Shown piece by piece: positions 45,862-59,100 of a stretch of 64,000 bases of DNA. The notes under the pieces were generated by a model. The model was not told the origin of the DNA. It saw only the letters and a list, made by a program, of their open reading frames with translations, and ran no database searches. How positions within the stretch are numbered: position 1 is the first letter of the stretch; each line of letters opens with the position of its first letter. Position numbers and translations under genes: made by a program. The DNA comes from Mnemiopsis leidyi (taxonomy: Eukaryota; Ctenophora; Tentaculata; Lobata; Bolinopsidae), in assembly GCA_000226015.1 (NCBI GenBank), contig JH153929.1, forward strand, positions 73,215-137,214, read 5' to 3'.

Positions 45862-47150
45862 TCGCGAGACTCGCCACAACGCCCCAACTATAGTAACAAT
45901 ATGACTTAAAGATTATGTTTACTCTCACTTTATCATACTGATACAATTTTAGCTAATTTTTTGAATAGATCTATTGTTTGGTTGAAGTAATAGTATAAAA
46001 AGGGTTTTAATATAAATCTATTGTTAGGTTGAAGTATAAAAAGGGTTGTAATATTTAATTTTGATCTGTAACAATCAACAATTAATAGAAACACTTTCTG
46101 TAACAAAATTATTTACATCATACAGTGTACACACGTTAACATTGTTATTTAATGTTATCAGACAGTCTCGCAGGGACACTGGATTCTTGTGAAACCGGTA
46201 AGAAATCATAATATAAATAAATGTTTCATTGCCTACTTCCAACGAAACAGTTTCAAGTTCTTATAATCTTCAATAAAAAAGAATTTACGGGCCATACAAT
46301 CTGCAATCATTATTTTAGGAGTCCTTGTTTGATTTTAATTTGTAAGTGATCTATATTTAAGACGTTTTTTCAAAATTTATGTCACTTGGAAAATGATTGC
46401 AGTTTGTTTAAGTGCCTATGATCTGATAAAATATTATAAAAATTGCCTCTAAGACGGTAGCAATCAAACGTTCCAAATATTTTTGCTGGGAATTAAATAA
46501 ATTAAATTGTATAATATTCGGTCGATTTCACCAGGTCCGTATTATCAAATAATTTGAGGACCACGTTATCGTTCAAGAGCATTTTGTAGATTGTTTTATC
46601 TACTGATACCCGCTAACCATAACATCATCAAAATTATAACAAAACTTGATCATCAAATATTTAAACCTGTTTATAGAATTGATAGCGTTAAGATTGTCTA
46701 CTTAATTCATTCTTGGGGATGAAATTGTCTAACCAGCGGGAAGCATTTAGATTCCTTTTAATCAAGGCAGCAGGACGAATAAAAAGAAAGCAGATCCCTC
46801 TAAATGCTTCCTCAATCAAGAACCATTTAATACATCAACACAAATACAGTAGAAATAAAAGCAAAACATCCCAACGGGACGCAGGGTTACTATTAAGCAG
46901 TTCGGTTAAGTTTCAACGTTTCTGAGAAAACAGATTGAGTAACGCGGGCCGCAACAAATTCGCGTTCGGCGTTACTAAGAAAAAAATGAAGTTCAATGAT
47001 CATCCTCAGTCTTTACATTTTATGTGCACACATACAGCTGCAATCGGACGACGTCGCACTTAAGTCGGGTAACGCGTGATTCGGCAAACACGTGACCTAC
47101 AAGTTGTATAAATAGAACGACCAGCAGGTGAGGGTCGTCACTAGGGGTTG
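45862..47150. other. No supported gene; NOTCH 3' flank
   Basis: AT-rich DNA with an isolated 70-codon frame at 46713-46925 that I do not support. The part next to 47151 should contain the NOTCH 3' UTR. Confidence 0.4.
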
Positions 47151-50100
47151 CTAAGGCGACGTGTGGGACCAGTCGGAGTTAGGCGGGGATGTGATCTGCC
47201 ACGTTTCCTCGGGACTATCTGGAGATGAGTGGTAGTCTAACTGATGAGCGGGGTGGTGGGAGTACTGCCTGCAAAAATTGAAAGTCAGTTTCCTTTAAAG
47301 TTATAGGAAAATTAATTTTTGCTAGTAGAGCGAGAAGGTGTAGAAAGTTTAAATAAATAAAGGTCGTTAAAAACAGCCGATATATAGTTTACTTGGGCTG
47401 TCAGTAACGTCGATCCAGTCAATCAATAAGTCTGTACTGGTAGTTTTGTGGGATATATAGTCAGGCTGAACAACACTAGTTTCCATTGTGTCAAATATGT
47501 CTGGGTAAAGTGAATAAGCACTGAAATGCTGATGTTCACCACCACAGTTGTATCTCAAGCTGTCACTTTCGGATGTTCGCCCCGAGTTCGAGTCCGTCTG
47601 TACGTCAGTCTGTTCCGTTTCGGCTGGTCCGAACGATTCCCACCTGTTGTTGTTAGGGCGATGCTGGGAGAGGAGGTGATCGTGGGGGATGTAAGATTGG
47701 GGGGTGTCGATGGGGTAGCCCGCGTGCAGCGGGTAGTGCGTTAACCGCTGGTGAGAGTCTGACGACGGGACGTTGGGGTCGCATGACTGAAAAGGATGGT
47801 GTTAGGCGAGTCCGATTTTGTTAAATAAAGTGAGTAACAGGTGTTATAAAAAAGTTTAATCACCTCGCTTATGTCTCTTCAAATTACGCAGGAGATAGTC
47901 TAGGTTTATAATTTTAAGTTGGTGTTAAAAAAGCTACTTACAGTGGGTAAACTGGTGGAGGTTGGAGATCCCGTCAAGCTCTCGGGTGACAACATTTGAG
48001 TAGACATCCAGTTAGGAGGCGAGTGTAACTGATTCTTAGCCCAGTAACCTGCAGAGAAACAAAACTTGATGAATTGTCTTGAACATGTAGTAGGAATTAT
48101 ACAATTTCCTAAAATTCAGTTTAGTATCACTCAAACGATAGATTTCAGAATGGGGAGACAAGTTAATTAAGTAATAAGATAACGGAGTTAGTTAACCGCA
48201 ACGTACTGGTCTGATTATAAGCTGTCTGATGAGACTGAGGATTATGCTCTGTTTTCTTTTTCTTCCTCTTACTATTCTTCTTTTCATCCCTGTCAGACGC
48301 CTCCTTTTCGCAGGGTGAAAGAGTGGGGATTGAGTTAGGAGATCCTGTCGCAGCGTCATCAGACTGGGGCGGCGTCAGACTTCCAGGAAGCTGCACGTGC
48401 TGCTGTTTCAAAACAGTGTTTCCGTCCGTGTTCCATGTGAGCAGCACCTGTTGGGTGTGGACGTCAGGGACTTATCTAAATATGTCGTTATGTATCTTGT
48501 TTCAGAAACGTTAGCTACCGGTGCTAATTGCTGATCCGGAGGTATTATAAATTAACATGTAAGGAGAAATTACTTTACTTAATGTTACCTCTTCAATGTC
48601 TGTGTGTAGGTGATCCCTGGCAACATCAATAGGCGTCTGATCCATGCTGTCCGCCAGATTACGCTGTGCATTGTGATAAACTAAGAACTTGACTGCCTCC
48701 AGCTTTCCCTCTCGAGCAGCTAAAAACAGGGGCGTTTCTTTCTTAATACTTTCCGCATCTTTGTTAGCTCCGTGATTAAGGAGGAGTTCCATGGCCTGCA
48801 TGTTACAAACGGCAGCAGCCCAATGAAGTGCCGTTCGTCCAGAGGAGTCAACAGCGTTTACTTGTGCTCGGGCTTTGAGTAACTTCTCCACGATAGAATT
48901 GTAAACCATCCGTGAGGCGAGGATAAGAGGCGTGGAACCCTTTTGGACGATGGGTTTTTCCAGATCGATATTTTCCACTTCCAGTAGTATCTGAAATGAC
49001 ATAAATCTTACTTGCTACTGAAGAAAAGTACATAAATCGAGATGATCGTTTATAATAAAGTGAGACAATGATCGCGTTAGGAGTCGTAATCCAATTTACT
49101 TTCTGCAGTTCATCAACGATGTAATCACAAAAACAAAGATTAATAGAGTTTGGTAAGCACAAGTGCAAGTTTCTTACATCTACAATTTCTCCAGCATCAG
49201 ATCCAACAGCTGCATAAAGGGGAGTTCTACCAAATGCGTCTTGGACATTAACATCGACATTGCCTTGAGCAAGGATGCGCTTTAATTCGTCCGCCTTTTT
49301 GTTCCTGTTATAAAAATAGATGAATGAATTCAAGAATAGAAGAAATTGACTTAAAGTGTGATAAATTACATTTGTGAATAACTGTCGAAACTTCTAACCA
49401 ATAAATAACACTCGTGGGCCAGATATCAACAAAATCTTTGATAACGCACCTGCAGACGACGTGCAGCTGAGTTTCTCCCCTACCAAGACCTATCCTGCCA
49501 GAGGGCCGCCCGATGGCTACCTGCTCCTCAGCTTGTGTTACTGGGGAGGCAGTCTCGTCTCTCTGTCTTAGCTCGTAGGCTGCTTGTGTTATCATTGGGG
49601 CTGTCTCGTCTTGATCGTCAAATACGCCCCGACCGTGTGTTCGTCCACTCATTATGTACATGGGCTCCAAGTCAACTTCCTGCAAAAATATCATTTAATC
49701 ATTAATTACGATAAACAGGAACGGCGGGAAGCCACCAATGTCAGTTAGATTCTACGTATCGCATAGAATTGAAAACGATAATAACATAGCTCGCTTAAAT
49801 AGCATGTGTGCGCGGCTCAGTGCGCGCGTTCTATGCGCGAAAACGTGGAAACTTTTATTGCCCATATTTTGCTAGTAATAAGCCATTTTGAGTTAGATAA
49901 CCGCATTCATATGGCAGATTACTTGCAAAGAAGCGCTGGTGGCCGATTCATCCTCATTTGTAAAATGGCCGGCACAAGAACAATAGCTCTAGAATATACT
50001 AACCATGACTTGAGACATATTTTCAGACATGTAGTAGTTGAAGTTGTGCTGCTCCGATAACTTTGGGATTGTCCTGCAATTTATGAAAAGTTAAGAATCG

Positions 50101-53100
50101 GCTGGTTTCCAAATCACATACTCTCTCATGTCTGGTCAATACAATGCGATACTGAGATACTTGCTTTATTTTAATTTAGAACTAATGTCGGTGGGAACAT
50201 TTTCCCTGGCTAACATATGAACAAATCGCAGGTGTAGCGTATCACTGTAAATCAATCATCGACGACCATTGTTGTGACTTTAAAAAACACGTGGCTGTCA
50301 ATACATAGCTTGATTTATAACACAAAAGTTCTTACTTGAGGTGTACCGGATCTCCCATTTTGCTGATGTCTTTGATGTTTCGTTTTCGGGAGGTTTTGAA
50401 ACCGTCAGGTTCCCAGAGTCTAGCTCGAGCTCTGTACACGTTCCTACCGACCATCTGAAACACACGATGTTAACGATGAAAAATACCACAAACATCTACA
50501 TTAAAATTAATCCATGTTGGTTTGTGCTCAAAGTTCAATTTAAATAATGGACAAATATGTAAGCTTTACAGTTTTACTCACCACTGCAGCTATGAGTAAA
50601 AGAAGGCCGATAACAGCGATTGTGGCGATGATTGCCGTCGATACCTGCTCCGGTTGCAACGTTGTCTTGTCGCCTGCGAAACACAAATACTTAATTTTCT
50701 GTACAGCTTTGAGTTTCAAGACGTTACTCAACTTAACATATGGACTTCAATATTGGTATTTCAAAAGGACAAAATTTGTTTGTAAACATTGGTAAACTTT
50801 AAAATCGACAATCAGGGACTCCACTAAGCTGTTCTATAATTTAAAACAACGGTCCTCTCTCCTACTTTAATGTTCGGTTTATTGAAAACACCTGATTTTG
50901 AATCAAATGCAACATTTGTTTTTGAATTGTAGCTAACAATAAAATCAACGATCCGTAATCTTACTTTCAGCAGATGTGATCATTGCCATGACACGGAAGG
51001 GGAATGGAGAGGCTGAGTGGTTGGATTGTAGACAAGCCCAGAGATAACTCTTCAAGGTGGTCACATTGGCAGTTCTACAGTCACTACCGCAGTATCTGTT
51101 GTCGAAACTCAAGTACAGGTCACATCTGTGATAGTGTCAGTTAATTTATTCAAGTGAGCTGTTCGAATTATTAATAATAAAGGTGAACACGCTAGAGAAA
51201 TCTATTGAAGTGATAGAAAAAGGGGGAATAGAAAAAAGTTGGAGAAAGAATCGTGGAAGAAGAAAAGAAATTTAGAGAAAGAAGAGAAAGTGGAATGAAA
51301 AAAGAAAGTTGGAGAAAGAAGAAAAAGTGGAAGGAAGAAGAGCAAGTTGAAGAAAGAAGAAAAATTGGAAGGAAGAGAAGAAAGTGATAGACAAAAGAGA
51401 AGAGAGAAATAAAACATCAACACGACAAACCTGTTTTCCTCGTTGATAACGGGAACGGCACTGTCAATAACAGTGATGGCACGTGACCACTCGTCCAGGG
51501 TCAGGGTAAGCTGGGACTTGAAATCAGTTACACGCTCGCACGTAACGTCCAATGTCATCTTTATACCGTCTTTTGCCTGGAGGTAAGCATTTATAACGTC
51601 ACTTATCAGAGCGCATTTTACTGCATAGTTCTTAAAATTAAGTCTACATACGGGCGTGAGGTTTCAACTAATCACGATTAATGAGTAAAAACCGTTGGTT
51701 TTAGATATTCAAAACTTAAAAAATCATTAACAAGAATACGTAAAAGTTGGTACAACTGTACGACGTACGTAAAATACCGACCTTATAATGACTGTTGTCT
51801 TAAACGTACGTAAAATACCGACCTTATAATGACTGTTGTCTTGAAGGCAATCTCTGCCGTCCCACATACAGGCCGTGTTATTGCAGCCTTGGTCACACAA
51901 GTTGTTGTTGAAATACGTCCTGCAGTACTTCTCATATCTGGGTAATGGATAATTAATTAATCACCTGGTTATCACTTCATGATTTTGTTTCTACAAATTT
52001 ACGTAAGTATTGCTCATGTAAACAATTAGTTTTAGCGTCAAAAAGAAGGAAGTTTCATTTCCCTGAAAACAATTAGTACAATTTTTTGATTGGGGATAAA
52101 TAGTAGGGGTTGTAGTTTACAGGTATTCTAGTGAACTTCCAACCTCTAATAATGAAATTTAGTAGCTTTGACAACCTGGAAGCGCAAATTTCCCACAGAA
52201 TAGTAGAAATTGCACCATCATACTTTATTAATCATCACGGCAAAAGCCAAAAGCAGTCGTACAAAATTTCGGTCTGTTGTGGTAATACCACTACCATTAC
52301 CACAGAACTTCACTTCCATATTTGGAGAATAAAGTGATTTATGACTATTAAAGAGGCGGTTAATCAAAGCGCTAATTGCAAACTACAAATCTAACAAGGA
52401 GTTGAGCTCCTCTAAACCAAATTATGCAGAGAACGGTATTTTGGAAAATGCGTCTAAAATTTTTTGATGATTTTAAGCCTCATTTCTCACAATTTATTGG
52501 CCCTGCTTTAGTTGTCTCAAGTGAAATAATCTCACGTGGTCCAATGGACACAGGTTGACCTCCAAAAAGAAAGGTAATAGCATAACATTAAGAGAAATGG
52601 GGTTTGAAATACGAAACACTTCCGCAGAAATACCGTTCTCTAATTTCTGCTGCGCAGAACATCAGAAGTTACTCACTCGCAAGTCTCGGTCTTCCTGATG
52701 CAGTCCATCCCATCGTAGTTACACTCAGGATTGTTACACTCGGAGTTGCACTCTCCGTCGTTGAAAACTCCACTGCACCGTCTGTTGGGACACTCGCTCC
52801 AGGCATCGTGGGGTGTTTGGAGGTTCTGGGCACAGTCAGCTGCGTCCAGCTGACATTCAGTGTTGTAACATTCCTCCTGTAAAGGTTTTGTTTGGAGACT
52901 TGACATTTATTCTAGGAGATGTCATCATTTTGTTAGAAAATGTGATAATTTCGACCATTGTCAAATTGATTAAGGAATATCAGGACTTACAAATAAATCA
53001 TCTCACCTGACAAATACTGTCGTTTTTCAGAGCGTTACACTCGTTAGGGCAATTGTCGTCGTCGTTATAGCAACGCCAGCTCTTCTCCTCACAACAGATG

Positions 53101-56100
53101 TATTTCATGGGTACCTTGTATTTGGGCGGGAAGTTCTCACACACATAACCGTGTTTACAGGGATTATCGAGACAGAAGTCGCGCGTCTCACAGTTTCGCC
53201 CCGTGTAGGTAGCAGGACACTTGCAAGTGTGGGTTCCTCCGTCTGCGCTGCAGATTCCGCCGTTCTGACATGGATTTGGGGAACAGACCATTGCTTCGGG
53301 GATTTCGCAGTGTGCGCCAGTATATCCGTCAGGACACCGGCACTGAAACTGGTAAATGGAATGTTAGCTGAGATCAAAGATTAGTTCGGGGGTTATTCGA
53401 GAGATAAGTTTAAGCCTGGATAAGATTTGTTGCAAAAAAGCGTAAAAGCTATTGAAAAACTTACTCCATAAGGCTCCGGAATACAACTTCCACCATTTCT
53501 ACAAGGTCTATCACTGCATGCCAATCTGTCTTGACAGTAGCGTCCCTTCCAGCCGGGAGCACAGTCGCACCGGTTAAGCAGCGAGTTGCAAGTTCCGCCG
53601 TTGTGACAGAAGTCCAGTCCGCAGGATTCCAGCTCGGTTTCACAGAGCGGACCCTCGAAATCCTGGTCACACTCACACCGGTAAGTGTCGGTACTCTCGT
53701 CCAGCATTATACACTTCCCTGAGGAGGGTTTGATTTGAAATAAACTTCATATAAATAATAAGATATAAACTCTATAAACTAAAGATGTAAGTAACTTTAG
53801 CAAATTAGTTAGGGTAAAGAAAATTAGAAAAGCAGGGCCAGCACGGCCCGGTCTGTAACCACAGTACAGTTGCAAAGGCCTAATGTTGTGTTCTAAAGTT
53901 CAAGAGAGGTAAGCCTAGCAACGTAATTGTGATTGTTGCTGACCAGTACAATGGTATCTGTACACCTGCTGCACTGCTACTGTTGCAGAACATTGGGATG
54001 GTAGACAGGTAGGGCAGACTTTGGGGGAGAATATTGACTTAAATAAGGCCCCGTCAGGCCCCAGTCAATCAGGGAAAAATTGAGATTAGGTAGTGATTGA
54101 TGAAGGGTTTTTACTTTTGGGATAGGAAGAGGAAAAGAAGAGAAATCTGAAGTATGCTCATATTGTTCTGTCAGATGTACCGCAAAAACACCTCATATTA
54201 TTACAGATCTTGCTAAAAAGCTGAAACAAAAATCAAACCTTTGTTGCCACACTTGGTTGGAGCACAGAGAATCTCTTCCTGACATCGATTTCCAGTGTAG
54301 CCGCGCTCGCACGTGCATTTGTAGAACGGATGCGAGGAGGCAGGGGCGCATGAACCGCCGTTGTGGCACGGGTTGTTGGCGCAGTGCTTGGCGTCAAGGT
54401 CACATTTCTTCCCAGTAAAGACTGAAAAATTGATTATAAATAATTTCTACTAAAAAGGTTTCGGTTCATTTCCAATTTTAAAAATTCTATTCAAATATGT
54501 GATGTCCCTGCGCCAAATGTCATTGTTTTTTAAGTAAAGTTACCCTCATAAGGCTACGACACACCACATCTCAGTAAATATCAGTTGTAAGGCTGTGCAT
54601 TGGTACAGCTGATATTACGTAGAGTAAGGTCCTTCCTACTTGCAAGCTTAGCCAATGAAACGCCAGAACGCGAGGGATGTGCCAATAAAAAACAAGTACA
54701 GCTGATCACGTGATCTAAATAATGTAAGCGAGGTCTAAGCGTGTCCGGTATTGGTAATGTTATGTGGCACGACTACCGATAGTTGTTTAATGCAGTGAGG
54801 ACTGTAGCTATATCAATGTACAGCTAATGTTGTTATGATGTAATCTGAGGGGAGGAAGGGGAGGAGGTAAGATAACCATGCTTTACTCCCCTGATCTATA
54901 ATAATTGACTTGAAAGTTATATATCCCGGGGTTAAAGATAGTAACTTATTCGTGACAGCAGGACTTGTTTAAATTTAAGCTTCAAAATTATCTATTTTCC
55001 TGTGGCTGGGCTAAGTGTTTTATGTTCTTACGATTAAAAAGATGTCATCGGCCAAATTCTTACCAAAGATTCCGGAAAGGGCTTACAAAATTATTTCATC
55101 TATACACAGATTAAGTAAGCCGTCCTGCAGCCAGGCTCCCTGCTAGTGACTATAATGACAAAGGAGATTATAAAAGTTAAAGTTGTACTACTAAGGGAAA
55201 TATTTTGAATCCTCTATAACAATTGTAACACTTCTATTATAGAAATATTTTGAGACTGAATGTAATGTTCTAAATCGAAATTAATTCCTAAAAGAAAATA
55301 ATTTCCTTTGTTCATTCAATTGTCGCAGTATAGGGGACTCACAAAATTTAAACACTTACACATCAAAACGCTACAACACGACTCCTAACTAGTGCCCCAT
55401 TGAACTGCATGTTTGATGCACAAAAGAAACAGACACGCACTATCCACTTACCAGCAGGACATTCGCAGAAAAAGTCACTGAGTTGGTCTATACAGGTAGC
55501 TTTGTTTTGGCACGGGTTGGGTTGACAGTCATCTATGTCAATACTGCAAACAGGTCCTGACAAAGAAAATATTGGTGAAGTCTGGGATTCCATTCTACGT
55601 GAAATGATAAGAGTAAAAACTTGTTTAAGAGCAAAAAGATTAAGAATAAAAAGTAAAAGAAAAAAAGAGTAAAGAATTTAAGAGTAAAAGAGTTTAAGAG
55701 TAAAAAGTTGTTCATTCTGAAAGGTCTTCTAGAGAAAGGGATAATGATAATGAAATCCTGGTTACTCACCAGCGTATCCAGGATCGCAAACACAGTAATG
55801 GTTATCGATATCTAACAATTTGCACGTGCCGTGACGACATGGTTTTACTCCGCAAGCAGTGTCGTCAAACTGACACGTGTCACCGCTGTAGCCCTCAGGA
55901 CACTCGCACCTGGAAACGGTGAAATGTTAGGAATGTGCGGGGTACACGTGTGGGATGGGCTGGTGGTAACTTTTAGAGATGTGGTGGTTTATAAAAGTAA
56001 GTAAAATTTCCATGGGAATTTCGACATTGGTAATTTGAAAGAAGAATATTTTTAGGATGTCAAGACAAATGTTTACAGATATAATATGATATAAGTGGAG

Positions 56101-59100
56101 ATTATTATTTGGTTTCCTATGTCATGTTTGGTGGAGTCAATGACCGCTAAACCATGTAGGTATAACATTTCTGAAGCGAGTGTGGAGATAAGGAATTCAG
56201 TAATGGGCGGAAAGATAAGAACTTAGCAGAACGAGAAATGTTAGTTCTACCGTGGGAATTCTTAGGCATTTCAAGGACATATTTAGCCCAGAAGTCTATT
56301 CTAGTAAATTTGTTTAATTATATTGCTGAAAGAAATATTTTGGCAGTGGTGTTGGTTTTCTGACTATGAGGTATAATAATGACAATTAATTTGAAACTAT
56401 TAATTTCACTGGGGGCTATAACTGTGACTAACTAATACCTAACTATCACTTATAAAATTTCCAAGGAGCAAAGCTCGAATTTTTTCCATTGCCCATAAGA
56501 TATTTATTGAGATCCCAAGACGTAGAAATCTCATAATTATTCACCATTGTACTAAAACTAGAATACATTATCACAACTAAATCTCAACAGGGTTTACTAG
56601 CCCTATCCACATCAAACTATCCATAATATTCATTACTTTTGATATCATACAGAACTAAACACGAGGTCGAATTCCTGTAATAAGATAAAACAAATCCCAG
56701 CCAGAAAAGCTCGCTTTTACAAATCAAATCTTTGTACCCACATTGAACCAGAAACAATACTGTCTAGACAAACTATTTCCAGCTCCAACGAAATCCTGGC
56801 CACGATCCGCAAAAGGGCGGTTTAAACTTTGTACTTTTGTTCTCCGTCCCTTTTTCCGACCAACATCAGCAATCAACCAACATTTTTCCGTTCTGTATCA
56901 AATAAAATGTGGCGTCGCGAAAAGAAAATCTGGCGGGTTTTGTTGGCGGTAGTGGCACGTGGTATGCCATCATGTGGTATATCATGTGGTATGTCATGTG
57001 ATAAGTCGACCTAAAGTCAGGTATTGTTTTGGAAAATTTTGGTAAAATTGTTTTGGAAACAGCGATTCTAACTCGATAACAAGCTTTTAGGAGAAATGGA
57101 ATTTTGCATTTTGGTATTTATATCGTAAAATATTCTTTCTCAACCGTATTGATAAATATGTCAGTATAACCGTCCTCTAACGACTAATTTGGAACTTTCA
57201 AATTGTCTTGACATTTCCTAAAATGACAAAAACTTCCGGTAATTACCATTAACAGTCCACACAAACAGAATTTTAATAGTGCATTGCGCGACGTCAGACG
57301 TGATGATAGACAGATATCTAGATATGATCTTATGAGATATCTATAATCTAGCAGCTCTGTACGACTACGGTAAGATTCACGTACACACACACACTGACGT
57401 GTATGCTGCAATCTTACAGTGCAAACTGATACACACAACTCTACACCGGTTACCATAGCAACGTACCTGAAATCACCAGGCAGATCGACACAGGTCCCGC
57501 CGTTTTTACAGAGGTTGGCAGTACACTCATTCTCATCTATCTCGCAGTTTCCTCGGTTTTCGTCAGCTGTGTGGAGAGTTAGGGTCATTGTGAGGAGTTA
57601 AAGGATACACTAGCTATCTGTATACACAGACGATTTCACTGTTTAGAGTTCGACCTGAGATAGATAAGACTGAGAACTTACCCTCGAGATTCACCCTCTA
57701 CCCACCTAAATCAGGAACTTACCGCTGTTACATATACACCGATATCGGTTTATCTTGTCCACACAGACACTGTACGATGGGCACGTGTTGTTCTCACACT
57801 CATTTATCTCTGTCTCGCAGTTCTCCCCGGTAAAACCTGAAAGTGGAGCAAATTGTTAGGACCTTAGGTCAAACTATCTAGTATATTTGTAGTATATTTC
57901 TACTATACAATTGTCTATTTTAGCTGCTGCTTCACCGTCGGATGAGACCATCGGAACCTTTCTTTCCAGTTTGTACTCCAAATTGTTGATAATTTGATTT
58001 GAAAAGAGCTTGACTTCAAGGAGCGCAACAGAAGGTAAAGACTTAAAAGTCTGAAGTCGCAACTTCGGGGATATCTCTAGTAGCGCATAACACTATTACA
58101 ACTTCATAAAGCTCCGTGGGCGAAAAGCTTTGTAATAACATGAGCTCTTTAAGGCCACCAAAAAGGTTAAAAGGTTAAAACAGACGACAGCTAAAAAGCG
58201 TTACCTTTGTTCTTGTTTAAACAGATGATATGCCATTATACTGTATACACGTCACAGGAAGCCAGTGAAATGGCTTGTGATTGGCCAACATCGCGCCACG
58301 TGCTTGCACAGCAGAGCAACGTAAAATTTATCAAGATCCTTTTACAAAGTGTTAATAGTTCTACTACATTCAATACCCGAGCGTTGTAGGGATTAAATTA
58401 AGTTGCAAGCATCAGCAGCCTGCTCCTAACTAGATTCATTGATTTCACGGTGAGTTTTCATTAGCGCGGTTAGATCCATCTTACTGGATAGTTTGTTGTA
58501 CGTTACTGGGATCAATCGGCACATTACATATAAAAACATCTCCGAGGCTCTATTAAATGTTCTTCCACGAATACAATGAGGATTGCACAAAGTTGACATT
58601 AAAAGATTGTACTTCTCAGTGAAATAATTCATCATGAAATCACCACTAAACTCCGACCCTGGTTCCACAAAATATGTACACTTTGAAAGTTAGAAGGGAA
58701 AACATGTGTACAATCACAGAGCCAGGGTCGGGGCGGTGGATAGAGAAGGTGACATCTGACACCCTCGAACAGGCTGATATTCCGCACACGCCGCAAGGCC
58801 TACTGATAAAACATACGCCATCCACCCCGGACTGGCACGTACTTAATTCGGAACGGGGATTTGTAGGCTCGGTGTGAGGAAGGTGTACCTAGCATCATGG
58901 TAGGTGTACCTAGCATCATGGTAGGTGTACCTAGCATCATGGTAGGTGTACCTAGCATCATGGTAGGTGTACCTAGCATCATGGTAGGTGTACCTAGCAT
59001 CATGGTCTTATTTTGGAAATTTAGGAATTTCGTAACATGAGTAATTTAATGGGAGGTTGAATTGGTGAGGGTTGGATATGGTGGATAATGGATAAGTCGA

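Noticed and set aside
46713-46925. 70-codon basic ORF, plus strand
   Set aside because: Isolated, with no splice context or similarity.
58426-58668. 80-codon minus-strand ORF in the Notch intron
   Set aside because: No EGF cysteines and no acceptor or donor in Notch phase.
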